Positions 50,331 to 60,545 of a DNA stretch of 64,000 nucleotides are shown in pieces (the stretch's first letter is position 1; every line of letters begins with the position of its first letter). Location: positions 2,666,001 through 2,730,000 of the forward strand of contig NC_031674.1 of the NCBI RefSeq assembly GCF_001640025.1, given 5' to 3'. The DNA comes from Sugiyamaella lignohabitans. Lineage: Eukaryota; Ascomycota; Dipodascomycetes; Dipodascales; Trichomonascaceae. Below the pieces are notes generated by a model. That model had not been told where the DNA came from and did no database searches. It saw only the letters and a list, made by a program, of their open reading frames with translations. The translations under genes and the position numbers were made by a program.

Positions 50331-52058
50331 ATGACCACTAGGTAAGTTACTAATCTGTCCGAGGCAGGCTTGCCAACCATTCCGATCTAACCGCTTCAGA
50401 TATCGAGTAGAGTGTAGGTGCTTTCCCTTCAATTCAAATGGTCCCAATAATCTAACAATTGGGTTTTAGATGCTCTTAAGTCACACCGTCGTGATGAGTT
50501 TATTGAATGGATGAAATCACTCCTTGGAGTAAGTTGATCTGGGATAGTCTGTTTAGGTGAAAGATTAAGATGAGGCACAGTTGTCGACAAAGGGTTACCA
50601 GATGTTGTGTGTTTTATCCATAGGAGACGGTGAATTGTGAGGACAAACGTGAATCTAACAATGTATAACAGGTTCCATTTGTTTTGCATGCTGGGTCACT
50701 TAGCAGCTTCCGAACGGGTGATGATTCAAAGAGCACCAACGAAGCCCGTCGCAGGTACGCCGAGATCTTCTTTGATGTTGAAAGATTAATAGATCAGCAA
50801 AGTATGTATTTCTGGACAGCAAGAAAATATTGAACTAGTATTGTGCTGTCTGCTTCTTTCAATTGACACGAAAATGATCTAACTTATTATCAAGTTGAAT
50901 TGCAAGAGAGAGGAGATCCCGCTCAAGGGAGACTACGACAGCTGCTGCCTTCGGTTGGAACCTTTTTTACAAGACTCCCACTTGAGCGAGCTTTCTACAT
51001 TCAGGATGAAAAGCGATCTATCTCGAAACGTCGTCTTGTCAGTCCTAGTTTCAATGATATTCGACTCATCTTGAATACTGCTCAGGTTATGAGTTTGAGT
51101 AGTAATAAACTCCCAGTACAGCTCGTGACTTTTGATGGAGATGTCACTTTGGTAAGTGGAAATCCATAATTAAGAAAACTGGTCTATAACTTTCAAGTCA
51201 AACTAACAATATAGTACGATGATGGAAAGAACTTAGAAGTCGATAGTGAGGTTATTCCAACATTGATCAACTTGCTATCTCGAGGAATTCATATAGGCAT
51301 TGTCACTGCGGTAAGAAAAAGAGATAAAAACAGGAGGCTGTCAAGAATATTGACTAACTATAATTCAGGCAGGCTACTCTGATAAATCAGGTGATCCTTA
51401 TCTGGTAAGGATTGGTGAACTGACTAAAGCAATTGTTAACAGTGAAATTTTAACTCCAGAGCAAAAATGCAACTTGACAGTTATGGGTGGAGAGTCAAAT
51501 TTCCTATTTCGACTTGATGGGACCACTGGAAAGCTCGTTTGGATTGAACCTGAGGTATGGCAATTGTCCGATGTATCAAGCTGGGTGGAGTTGGATATTC
51601 AGAAACTTTTGGATTTGGGAGAAGCGATTCTTACAGCTATGCGGAACAAAATGGGCCTTCCAGCAACCATCATTCGCAAAGAGCGTGGCGTGGGACTTGT
51701 TCCTCTTCCAGGAAAGAAGATGTGTCGCGAAGAACTGGAGGAAGTCGTACTTAATGCTCAAAGAGCTATAGAGATTACAGAGGTTGCTAAACGAGTCCAG
51801 TTTTGCGCCTTCAACGGTGGCAGTGACGTTTGGGTTGATATCGGTGACAAAAGATATGGTGTTTTATCTCTACAGAGCTACCTGGGAGGAATCCCAAGCA
51901 GTCGCACTTTACATGTTGGAGACCAGTTTGCATCCATCGGTGCTAATGACTTCAAAGCCAGGCTCGCTGCTTGTACTGTCTGGATTGCCAACCCCCATGA
52001 GACTGTGGAGATTATCCAAGAGTTGAATGCCTATATAGACGAGTATAGAGTCGTCTGA
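50331..52058 (+). CDS. ISN1: IMP-specific 5'-nucleotidase Isn1 (six introns)
   Basis: Isn1 dephosphorylates IMP to inosine in the cytosol. The gene has seven exons: 50331-50341, 50400-50413, 50470-50528, 50672-50801, 50895-51151, 51215-51310 and 51369-52058, for 418 residues. The first two coding exons are only 11 and 14 nt; together they yield MTTRYRVEY, matching the conserved start. Later exons give HRRDEFIEWMKSLLGVPFVL, then QLLPSVGTFFTRLPLERAF, the HAD-type nucleophile motif TFDGDVTLYDDG, NLTVMGGESNFLFR and LHVGDQFASIGANDFKARLA. All six introns have a CTAAC branch 7-13 nt from the acceptor end. The gene is the most intron-dense in the window. Confidence 0.95.
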
Positions 52059-52206
52059 TATATGTTAACTTTTCGTGTGTATTGGTTGTTAATTCGAATT
52101 ATATCGCTGTACATTTCTCCGAACACATCAAGTGGAGGCTCTAAACAAACGATAACTCAACATTAAAAAGATAAATAAATAAATTCAGTGAAGCTTATTA
52201 CAAGTA

Positions 52207-53151
52207 CTAGATATCCATGCCAGCGAAGAGATCAAACTCTTGTCCTTCTTCCTCATTTTCTTCGGTAGTCAGGTTTGAAGTAGGTCTCATCTCAGTTAGA
52301 GCGATAATTTCACTGTCGCTAATATCTTCGCTGTCACTATTGGCATTCTCATTAGTCGGAGGTGCTTCTGTAGGGCTTTTAGTCTCGCTTTCTTGTGCTT
52401 CTGACGTTGATAGAGTTGGATTAGAAGGTGATTTATTAGCAGATTGATTGGAATGGTGAATAGACGACCATATCTCGTCCTGTTCGTCAAATTGCTCTTC
52501 TTCTCGGGATTGGTTTGCCGATGGGTCTGATTGAACTGTAATATTGCCGGTGGAAAGCAAGTTGGAAGCATCGGGCATACCATCATCACTGAAAAACAAC
52601 GATTCTTCTTCGGGAATAATATCACTAGCTCTCTGTTCGTAGTTGTCAATGGCTTCTGGTATAATCGTGTTGTCACCATGGTCTTCACTCCCTTGGTTAC
52701 GGGACGCGTACATCTCGTCAAGATAGTCTGAGGTGGATTTTTTCTTTTCTACCTCGATCCATTGTCGACGATATACTCTCATGACAGGTGTGGATCCCGC
52801 TCTCTTGGCCAGTTGCACAAAGTCCATGAAATTAGCTTTGGGGAAAAGTCCATGAGCCCATATTTGGTACGCGCTAAGAATTTTTGTCAAGTCTCGTTTT
52901 GCATGACCTTTGCCTTTAAACTTCATTCTAGGGACTATTTTTGCTTTAAGTGCTGGAATGCCATTGACACCAAGTAGACGGTGTTCATCTAGTTTAGCTG
53001 CTGGCTTCCTCTTCTTCACTACCACTTCCTCAGCAATACCAAGATCCGCTGCAGCATTGTCGACATTTTGGTTCGATTGTAATCCTAATGTATTATCATT
53101 AGGTTCTGTGTCTGATAGTTCGTAGGTGTCTAGAAGATAATCGTTTTCCAT
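52207..53151 (-). CDS. CSM3: Replication fork protection protein Csm3 (Swi3/Tipin)
   Basis: Csm3 (Swi3, Tipin) forms the fork protection complex with Tof1 at replication forks. From the ATG at 53151 (MENDYLLDTYEL) it has 314 residues. The conserved Swi3 domain lies near residues 50-135: KLDEHRLLGVNGIPALKAKI, KFKGKGHAKRDLTKILSAYQ, IWAHGLFPKANFMDFVQLAK and RVYRRQWI. The C-terminal half is disordered, acidic and Ser-rich. A palindromic ACGCGCGT about 105 bp upstream could be an MCB-type G1/S site. The alternative TTG start 21 codons upstream is not expected to be used. The 3' flank shows TTTATTTATTTAT on the coding strand. Confidence 0.93.
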   Translation of the reverse strand: MENDYLLDTYELSDTEPNDNTLGLQSNQNVDNAAADLGIAEEVVVKKRKPAAKLDEHRLLGVNGIPALKAKIVPRMKFKGKGHAKRDLTKILSAYQIWAHGLFPKANFMDFVQLAKRAGSTPVMRVYRRQWIEVEKKKSTSDYLDEMYASRNQGSEDHGDNTIIPEAIDNYEQRASDIIPEEESLFFSDDGMPDASNLLSTGNITVQSDPSANQSREEEQFDEQDEIWSSIHHSNQSANKSPSNPTLSTSEAQESETKSPTEAPPTNENANSDSEDISDSEIIALTEMRPTSNLTTEENEEEGQEFDLFAGMDI

Positions 53152-53251
53152 TGTATATCTATGGCCTTGTATTGTTATTGATTGTGGATGTGGCTTTCTT
53201 GTATATCTGCTCAACTGCTCTCACTCAGGGGTTAAATTAGAAGCGCGCTTG

Positions 53252-53259
53252 ACGCGCGT
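53252..53259. promoter_or_regulatory. ACGCGCGT palindrome upstream of CSM3
   Basis: ACGCGCGT contains the MCB core ACGCG on both strands, 101-108 bp upstream of the CSM3 start. It lies between CSM3 and PPE1. A CACGTG hexamer also occurs near 53312 on the PPE1 side. Function is inferred from motif only. Confidence 0.4.
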
Positions 53260-53377
53260 AATCACGCACCTATACATTGACCTGCACCTGATTCACTTTG
53301 ATTCTACTACTCACGTGGATAAGTTTGAGTACGGCTTAATATAGAGGTTGAACCATAATTTTGATATTTATAAAGAA

Positions 53378-54622
53378 ATGTCCAACTTTGAAAAAGATAT
53401 ATTCCGAAAAAAGATTTTAGAGTATGAGTCAAAGTCTGGCGCAGCCTGGGCGAGTATTCACCAGGAAGAAAATGACCATGGCACAGTGAACCCTAAGAAC
53501 GCAACCGATAGAACTATAGCTGACATGAGCACAGACGAAGAACAAGACAGCCTAGGAAGTTTAGGAGTACATCTGGTACGTTCCGGTGGTACCAGTCGTA
53601 AGAAGTTACTAGCTCCAAAATCATGGGACGAGTATTTTGAAGAGAATTTAACTTTGAGTAAAGACGACAAATGTGTGTTTAATGTATACTATATTCGTCC
53701 GAAATCTAGAGAAGCTCCTATATTCATATTTCATCATGGAACCGGTTCTAGTGGACTAAGTTTTGCAGTTGCTGGGTCAAAAATTGTGGCTCATATGCAA
53801 AAAAATGCTGATTCAGCTACTATATGTAGCAGAGCTGATGACAGATTGGTTGGAGGTGTGGTTAGCTTTGACATGAGAGGTCATGGAAGAACAGTTGTTG
53901 ACAATCCTAATCACGATTATAGTCTTGAAACTCTTACTGAGGATTTTATTACTATGGTGGAGTTGATATCTAAAGAAAAGCAATGGGGCACTGATAATCA
54001 TGGTAATACCTCAGATTCCTTCAACCCGCCGCTAATACTGGTAGGGCATAGTCTGGGAGGTGCCATAGTGACCAATGCTTCTTTGAAAAAGAGGCTTAAA
54101 AATGTGATTGGAGTTGTAGTTTTGGACGCTGTAGAAGGTCCAGCTATTGAAGCTCTTAGTAGCATGGACAGGGTACTGTCAACATGGCCCTGTGATTTCG
54201 AGAGCATCCCTAAAGCAATTGAGTGGCATATACAAAGCCGTGCTCTACGCAATAAAGAGTCGGCGGCAGTATCAGTACCAGGGATTATAAAAGAAATTCC
54301 TGACACTTCGCAGTATACCTGGGTTCTCAATCCACGTACTACAAAGCCGTATTGGGAGAACTGGTTCACGGGTCTGAGTGGGAATTTTCTAGCTGCACCT
54401 GCTGCTCGTCTTCTTATTCTAGCTGGTACTGACAGACTGGACAAACCACTAATGATCGGTCAAATGCAGGGCAAGTATCAGCTCGTTGTGTTTGCTGAGT
54501 CTGGCCATTTCATCCAAGAAGATGAGCCTGACAAGACTGCTCTCACCCTAGTTGACTTCTGGACCCGAAATGGACGACCAACTAACATTGTGCCTACTTT
54601 TGGAAAATTCAGGTCTGAGTGA
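53378..54622 (+). CDS. PPE1: Protein phosphatase methylesterase 1 (Ppe1/PME-1)
   Basis: Ppe1 removes the C-terminal methyl ester from the catalytic subunit of PP2A-type phosphatases. The protein, from ATG 53378, has 414 residues. The alpha/beta-hydrolase fold starts with FIFHHGTGSSGLSFA, then SFDMRGHGRT, the nucleophile elbow LVGHSLGGAI, and the histidine in ESGHFIQEDEP. The PME-1-specific region IPKAIEWHIQSRALRNKESA is present. An N-terminal extension of about 80 residues (Ser/Asp-rich) is typical of fungal members. Convergent with QNS1. Confidence 0.94.
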   Translation: MSNFEKDIFRKKILEYESKSGAAWASIHQEENDHGTVNPKNATDRTIADMSTDEEQDSLGSLGVHLVRSGGTSRKKLLAPKSWDEYFEENLTLSKDDKCVFNVYYIRPKSREAPIFIFHHGTGSSGLSFAVAGSKIVAHMQKNADSATICSRADDRLVGGVVSFDMRGHGRTVVDNPNHDYSLETLTEDFITMVELISKEKQWGTDNHGNTSDSFNPPLILVGHSLGGAIVTNASLKKRLKNVIGVVVLDAVEGPAIEALSSMDRVLSTWPCDFESIPKAIEWHIQSRALRNKESAAVSVPGIIKEIPDTSQYTWVLNPRTTKPYWENWFTGLSGNFLAAPAARLLILAGTDRLDKPLMIGQMQGKYQLVVFAESGHFIQEDEPDKTALTLVDFWTRNGRPTNIVPTFGKFRSE

Positions 54623-54643
54623 TTAGATGATAGCGGGTAGCTT

Positions 54644-54664
54644 TTAGGCTTTGCCCCAGACTCC
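54644..54664 (+). repeat. Possible decayed GC-rich repeat remnant K
   Basis: GGCTTTGCCCCAGACTCC just after the PPE1 stop resembles the hairpin and following block of the repeat consensus. Only about 18 bp match, so this is tentative. Confidence 0.25.
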
Positions 54665-54865
54665 AATATTTATGTGTGGCTTCCTTCACCTGAGAGGATA
54701 TCGGCGGCTTCGATGCCTTCTACAAGACAGGCCTAGCGAGTCAAGACAGCATCCTGGCTGCTTGGTGCCAAGTACTACCAGATATATCTTAAAACTCAGC
54801 GGGCTGATTAAGTAGTGATGGTCTGTTTCAGTAAATTTACATAAAATTTTGCTATTGCTTTGGAA

Positions 54866-57028
54866 CTAGTCTTGTTTATCTTGTTGCAGAGATTGGTTCT
54901 TGGCTTCAAATGACTTGACAACCTCATCAATCTTCTTGGATGCCCATGGGAAAGAAGGGAGAATAAGGAAAGGCCTCAAATCAAACCGGTTATCATCAGG
55001 TGAGTATTGCTCTGCATGATATGACGGTGTAAGAACAGTCATCTTATGACGGTTTATGGCGTAAAAGTAAAAGAAGCGCTTCACCTTAACTGCAATCTCA
55101 GCAGGCGTGAGTCTAGGGGTCCATTCATGGTAGAGCTTGATAAATGCGCTATACGGACCGAATTTCTCAACTTTTCGCAATCTGCCGAAAACTGAGAGTT
55201 CGTCATATGTAAAGCCCATATCAGCTTCATCCGACTGGACGTATGTTTTGGTGATTGGTTCAAGTTCCGCCGTGGGCGTGGCTGTAAGAAAGTCGTTTAG
55301 AACTGGCATGTCAAAGGCATCTCTCGCGTATGCTATAAAAGCTTTTAGGTCGGTCTTTGATATACCGCCAATAGGATTGATATCAGCACTGGAACAATCG
55401 TATTTAGTAAGATACCCACGTAACGCCTCATCGACATTAGCGCTACCAAGGACCAAAAGGCCACCTGTAGGGCGGCTACGCACCCAAGGAAGTAACAATG
55501 CAAACAAATATGCTAAAACCATACGTAGACGAGCTTGAATATTTTGAAGGGCCAAGTTCTCGGGTTGAGAACCGCCATGCACTTTATACTGAGGACTCTT
55601 TCCAGTGACTGTTTCAAAAAGTTTGCGAACAGCTGTTACAACTGTGTCGATGTTCATGTCAACGTGGTAAGAGCCAATATCATTGGCTAGGGCCTTTGCT
55701 CTAGCACGTGTCTCGTTTGATGAATTCTCGGTACCCATATAACAGGTATGGAATATCATGTTAGCGAATTCTTTAGGATCAGTAGGAACCCATTCAGGAT
55801 TTTCTTCAACTGCCTTTCCAGCTAAACGCCTGGCATCCGCAATAACTTGCTCGTTACCGTTCTTGGCAGCTTCGGCGACTAATCGACACATAGAATGAAC
55901 AATAACTGAAGTAGCGCAACTGTCAATACCGCCACTTAGAGGAATGAAGAATCCACCAGCTCTACATCTGCGAAGGTAATCCCATAGCCAGCAGGCTGGT
56001 CCCAGGGCAATTTCCTCCTCAGGAGTGTGGTATCTAAGCGGCCTAGCTTTAGTAGGAATAACGGTCATGTCAAACTCGAGGCTGCGTCCAGATAATGCTC
56101 CACTAGCACTACTGAACTCCACTGATGGGTACGATTTTTCAACTGCGGTGGATTGCATTCCGAAAGAAGGAGCAGAACGATAGCTTCGAACTGAGTCCAG
56201 ATCCACAGTAGCAGTAACAACTTCAACATCATCTAGACCGAATTGAGCTCCCTGGGCAACTACGTCACCGTTAACCACAATCAAAGCACATCCGTCGTAA
56301 TACAATCGGTCACCATCACAACCTCTTTGGTTTGCATAGAGATATACACCACCACACTTTTTGGTGGCCTCAACAATCAATCGCATACGAGTGTCCAGTT
56401 TACGTAATTCGTGATGGCTGCCACTGGAATTGGTGAAGAACTCAACTCCATCCAAAGCCAGTCCAATATGGGGACTATTCGGGGTGAAAAGCTCCTCGCA
56501 TGTTTCGAATCCAAATGATGTCTCCAAGCCGTCTAGTTTAGCATCACCAAACGTAACAGACCTCTGTTTTCCGTCTAGAACTTCCTGAATCATGACTGGC
56601 AGGATATGATCTTCAACATGCTTTTGTCTATACCAAGGTGTAAAGTATCTCATTTCTCTATAATTGCCATCATTTGCCAACCAGAGTTTAGGACGAATAA
56701 GGAAGATTTTTCTGTTGTAAGAAATGACTCTACAATTGTATCTGACGCTTTTATGGATAATGGGCATACCAATATCAAGCAAGATATCCTGGCAATCGGG
56801 GTGAGTAATGATTTGTGAATACATTTCCCAAGAATGCATATAAGTATCTGCTTCCAAGAAATGGTCCAGACAGCCATAGCCCGTGATTTCTAATTCCGGG
56901 CCTGTTCTAAATGAAGCCCCTCTTTCCTTAGCGATCCTTATACTTTGAATAATTCTATCGCGGTTTCCCTCAAAATCAAGAGCCCATTGGTTCAAGTTGC
57001 AAGTAGCAACCGTTACTAAGTGCCCCAT
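54866..57028 (-). CDS. QNS1: Glutamine-dependent NAD+ synthetase Qns1
   Basis: Qns1 amidates deamido-NAD+ with glutamine in the last step of NAD+ synthesis. The ATG at 57028 (MGHLVTVATCNLNQW) gives 720 residues, the family norm. The N-terminal nitrilase-type glutaminase has the GPELEITGYGCLDHF motif, the lysine region RPKLWLANDGNYRE and the nucleophile region GFETCEELF. The C-terminal synthetase has the PP-loop FIPLSGGIDSCATSVIVHSM, then VLGSANVDEALRGYLTKYDC and the Lys/Arg segment RHKMTVLTPSYHAE. No intron is seen. A 6-nt in-frame extension upstream starts with TTG and is not used. Confidence 0.96.
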   Translation of the reverse strand: MGHLVTVATCNLNQWALDFEGNRDRIIQSIRIAKERGASFRTGPELEITGYGCLDHFLEADTYMHSWEMYSQIITHPDCQDILLDIGMPIIHKSVRYNCRVISYNRKIFLIRPKLWLANDGNYREMRYFTPWYRQKHVEDHILPVMIQEVLDGKQRSVTFGDAKLDGLETSFGFETCEELFTPNSPHIGLALDGVEFFTNSSGSHHELRKLDTRMRLIVEATKKCGGVYLYANQRGCDGDRLYYDGCALIVVNGDVVAQGAQFGLDDVEVVTATVDLDSVRSYRSAPSFGMQSTAVEKSYPSVEFSSASGALSGRSLEFDMTVIPTKARPLRYHTPEEEIALGPACWLWDYLRRCRAGGFFIPLSGGIDSCATSVIVHSMCRLVAEAAKNGNEQVIADARRLAGKAVEENPEWVPTDPKEFANMIFHTCYMGTENSSNETRARAKALANDIGSYHVDMNIDTVVTAVRKLFETVTGKSPQYKVHGGSQPENLALQNIQARLRMVLAYLFALLLPWVRSRPTGGLLVLGSANVDEALRGYLTKYDCSSADINPIGGISKTDLKAFIAYARDAFDMPVLNDFLTATPTAELEPITKTYVQSDEADMGFTYDELSVFGRLRKVEKFGPYSAFIKLYHEWTPRLTPAEIAVKVKRFFYFYAINRHKMTVLTPSYHAEQYSPDDNRFDLRPFLILPSFPWASKKIDEVVKSFEAKNQSLQQDKQD

Positions 57029-57602
57029 CTTCAATTGTTGAACTTGACCTGTCTACGAGATTAGTCAATTCTATCTAATTGTTGAATAGATAAAGATCAT
57101 GATCTACAATATATATAAATATGAGCCGCGCGGAGCGGCTCGGTTCCTTCCGTTAGCATACCAGGACGAGTGGAAGATTTTAATTTGTATTTCTTTAAAT
57201 TTCCTTTTTTTACCAGTATATAGTTAAGATTCGAGAGCCTAAGAGTGCTTTCCTTGGCAATTAATTTTTACTGAACAACTAACTTACTAAATAACTTGAT
57301 ATCTTGGGCCTAAGTTGTAGTGACTAGCTGAGAAATAATTGCACTATATTGATTCTTTAAATTCTAATCAGTCCAGCGTTAATTAATTTTACTCTCAGTC
57401 ATTTGGCCGCTCTAAAATGGTTTATTTATTGAATTCTATATTCCATCCTTATATTATTTATGTTTCCTTATCAAATCACTATGTTGGTATCTACCGCATA
57501 TACGCGGCTGGAATTTAATTAGTCACTGCAGGTTGAAGTTAAAAGTAAATACGGGATCAAGACTCTCACCATCAGCTGTCATTGTCAATTGATAAATAAA
57601 AA
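57029..57602. other. QNS1-PRO1 divergent promoter with GC palindrome
   Basis: 574 bp, AT-rich. A GC-rich inverted repeat GAGCCGC-GCGGA-GCGGCTC at 57123-57141 stands out in AT-rich surroundings, about 95 bp upstream of QNS1. It is not a copy of the main repeat family. No gene is seen. Confidence 0.45.
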
Positions 57603-58901
57603 ATGCTCCCAAAATGTTATACGATAGTAATCAAGCTAGGGACCTCGTCACTTTGCGATGAGGTCACTCGGGAGCATAAAATTGCCAACATGTCTCAAAT
57701 AGTCGAGACGGCTGTCAAGCTTAGAAGAGATGGTCATAAAGTCTTGATCGTATCATCTGGAGGCATTGCGGTGGGCCTGAAAAGATTGAAGCTGACGCAA
57801 CGACCAAAACATCTGTCATCTGTACAAGCTGTGGCAGCTATTGGACAGGCCCGTTTAATTGGATTATGGGACGATCTTTTTCGTCAATTGGACCAGCCCA
57901 TTGCACAAATCTTGCTAACTCGAAATGATATTGCCGATAGAACCCAGTACTTGAATGCTGCTAATACTATGAACGAACTTCTCAATATGGGGGTTATTCC
58001 TATTGTGAATGAAAATGATACTTTATCAGTCTCTGAAATTCGCTTTGGTGATAACGATACGCTCTCTGCTATTACGGCTGGCATGGTGAATGCCAACTAT
58101 TTGTTCTTGATGACTGACGTAGATTGTCTCTATACCGAGAATCCTAGAACTAATCCAGAAGCGAAACCGATTTTGGTAGTTGACGATATTTCAAAGTTGA
58201 AAGTTGATGTATCTAGTGGAGCTGGCAGTAATGTTGGAACTGGAGGTATGACAACAAAGCTTATTGCTGCTAGGTTAGCTACTTCAGCTGGAGTCAACAC
58301 CATTATTTGCAAAAGTTCAATTCCGGGAAATATACACTTGATTGTCAAGTATATTCAAACTCATGATACTCCTTCTGTCGAGGTAATCGCTGATAAGATT
58401 CCAACAGCTATCTCATCAGCGAGTGCATCGCACACTAGTTTGACAGAGACTCCAGAGATCCAACAACATGAACTTGAAAGTCTTACAATCGAAGATGTTC
58501 CCCTTCATACTCGGTTTTTGCCTATTGGTCAGCCAATAAAAGACCGCCAATTTTGGATTCTGCATGGACTTTCACCTTCTGGAAGTATATTTATTGATCA
58601 AGGAGCATCATCTGCTCTCACTCGATCCAACCGTGCTGGTTTGTTACCAGTCGGCATCATCAATGTAGACGGCATATTTCATACCTCTGAATGCGTTAAT
58701 ATCTATTCGGCACATCGTAGCTCTGACGGCGTTGGTATGGATAAGAGCAAACCATCCAAACTGATTGGCAAGGCCCTTGTTAACTACTCGTCTACAGAAC
58801 TTGATCGCATCAAGGGTCTTCACAGCCATGAGATTGAGTCTGCCATTGGCTATGCTGATTCAGAATATGCTGCTTTCAGAGACAACATGGCATTTTTTTA
58901 A
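57603..58901 (+). CDS. PRO1: Glutamate 5-kinase Pro1
   Basis: Pro1 phosphorylates glutamate to gamma-glutamyl phosphate, the first proline-biosynthesis step. The 432-residue product matches fungal Pro1. The amino-acid kinase domain covers about residues 1-270: [37 protein letters not shown] with FGDNDTLSA, and the [20 protein letters not shown] segment. A C-terminal PUA domain occupies about 320-420. The linker between them (about 265-310, Ser/Thr/Glu-rich) is longer than in bacterial enzymes. Feedback inhibition by proline acts on the kinase domain in the family. No intron. Confidence 0.96.
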   Translation: MLPKCYTIVIKLGTSSLCDEVTREHKIANMSQIVETAVKLRRDGHKVLIVSSGGIAVGLKRLKLTQRPKHLSSVQAVAAIGQARLIGLWDDLFRQLDQPIAQILLTRNDIADRTQYLNAANTMNELLNMGVIPIVNENDTLSVSEIRFGDNDTLSAITAGMVNANYLFLMTDVDCLYTENPRTNPEAKPILVVDDISKLKVDVSSGAGSNVGTGGMTTKLIAARLATSAGVNTIICKSSIPGNIHLIVKYIQTHDTPSVEVIADKIPTAISSASASHTSLTETPEIQQHELESLTIEDVPLHTRFLPIGQPIKDRQFWILHGLSPSGSIFIDQGASSALTRSNRAGLLPVGIINVDGIFHTSECVNIYSAHRSSDGVGMDKSKPSKLIGKALVNYSSTELDRIKGLHSHEIESAIGYADSEYAAFRDNMAFF

Positions 58902-59080
58902 CTTCTCTATTTATATAAGAATCTGTATTATTGTTTCTGCATACATATACAGAGTATCTATAACAGACCATCAGTCCTGTTTCTTCACTCTATATCTTTC
59001 TCGGATTCTGAAGACTGAATAAGGCATCTTAGGATCCAATATTCAGGGAATAAATAAGCTATATTGTACATCTTCGTAAT

Positions 59081-60298
59081 CTACTCAAGTGAGTATTCAG
59101 CAAGTACCTCCTCTTTTGTCGAGCGTTTGGGCCAGTTAAGTTCAGATACCATCGAGTCCTTGAATAATGTAATACAGCCGTAACACAGCTCGTTCGATGT
59201 GTCCTTAGACTCTTGATGATCTTGGTTTTCTTGCAGACCATCAGCAGATGGAGGGAAATTTACAGTTATCTTTTCAAGCCACTCCAGGCTATCTGGCATG
59301 GCAGGACCTCCACAGATTTTGCAAGTACTGACCTCCAATTGTCGGCTCTCATAAACAGCTGAACTAGGTGCAAGTTTAGCGGCTGTTTTTACTACCGTCG
59401 ATACAACAGATGGAAACCCCTGTTCCACGGAAACAAAGTACTGATTAACTAGTTCGTCGATGCTCTGCAATTTGGTAGTGGCAGGACGGCGGCTCAATGA
59501 ACTCAGCACGAACTGATCGAGGCTCTGAACTTGAATGTAGTCGGCAACTTCTGACCCAAGCACTTCATTTAGTGGATATAATATTCGCGGTTCTGACTGT
59601 TCGCTGAATAATATATCCGAAATGGTATTTCCCCGTCCCTTAGCAGTTAATGAAATGACCAACTCGGCTAACCTTGTCATGGAATGGCCCCATATAATCG
59701 TTGTACAATTCAAATCTCTCGCAACCTTCTCAATAATTTTGAGCCGAATGATATTTAGCATGTCTTGCTGTGGGGTTCTCTTCACCAACATGGCTAATAG
59801 TTCTTTCGTATTATTAGGGCTGACGGTCGAAGTTGATGCTACGATTTTGACCACCTCTCTGTTGACACTGGGATCTTCCAAAAACGACTCTAATTTGACG
59901 CTGGTAATAGTGGAGCACTCTGGGTATTTTGCTCGCAGATTTTGTAAAGTTTCTTGTACATCGCCATCCATTCCATGGATTCCAGTTTCATCAATATGAA
60001 CCGCATGGAGATGTAGTCCCTGTCGACCTCCATGTGTAGAAGACTGAAAGCGAAGCATATCAGCTACCATATCCAAAAGAGCTAATGAAGACCGTCCAAA
60101 AGACAGCGGTAATAACACATCAGGTACTTTCGCTCCAGGTGTGTAGTTTACTTTGTAGTCCTCCATCCGCTTCTTCTGCTTATACTGGACAAACTTCACA
60201 AAGCATTTCTTACAAAATGGTTCAGAGCGAGAGATCAAAACTGATGGTTCCTGGCATCTCTTGCAAGGAGCCACTGAATCTGTTGTATGAGTAGTCAT
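59081..60298 (-). CDS. NCS2: Cytoplasmic tRNA 2-thiolation protein Ncs2/Ctu2
   Basis: Ncs2 pairs with Ncs6 to thiolate U34 of Lys, Glu and Gln tRNAs in the Urm1 pathway. The 405-residue product starts with zinc-type cysteine pairs CKRC and CKKC. The PP-loop ATPase core is degenerate, as usual for Ncs2: LLPLSFGRSSLALLDMVADM in place of the SGGxDS motif. NLNCTTIIWGHSMTRLAELV and the GRGNTISD segment follow. A second cysteine set, CKICGGP and CYGC, lies near the C terminus. The ATG at 60298 is the natural start. Confidence 0.93.
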   Translation of the reverse strand: MTTHTTDSVAPCKRCQEPSVLISRSEPFCKKCFVKFVQYKQKKRMEDYKVNYTPGAKVPDVLLPLSFGRSSLALLDMVADMLRFQSSTHGGRQGLHLHAVHIDETGIHGMDGDVQETLQNLRAKYPECSTITSVKLESFLEDPSVNREVVKIVASTSTVSPNNTKELLAMLVKRTPQQDMLNIIRLKIIEKVARDLNCTTIIWGHSMTRLAELVISLTAKGRGNTISDILFSEQSEPRILYPLNEVLGSEVADYIQVQSLDQFVLSSLSRRPATTKLQSIDELVNQYFVSVEQGFPSVVSTVVKTAAKLAPSSAVYESRQLEVSTCKICGGPAMPDSLEWLEKITVNFPPSADGLQENQDHQESKDTSNELCYGCITLFKDSMVSELNWPKRSTKEEVLAEYSLE

Positions 60299-60545
60299 GG
60301 TTGGGTCTTCCAGCTACTGATGCTAATTTTGAGATCTAAATCATAAACTAAATCAACGCTTGGAAATACATTTTTTCACCCTTGCCCTTATCTTTAGAAG
60401 TTCCAAGATAAGAAATGATGTTCGATTCAAGTGTCGGTGCTCTCTTATTATTTTGCGAGATATAAATTGAAAAGTTAGCAATAATATTTACATTCATTTC
60501 AATCAATAATACTACATGCATGAGTCGGAAATAAGATATTGCCAA

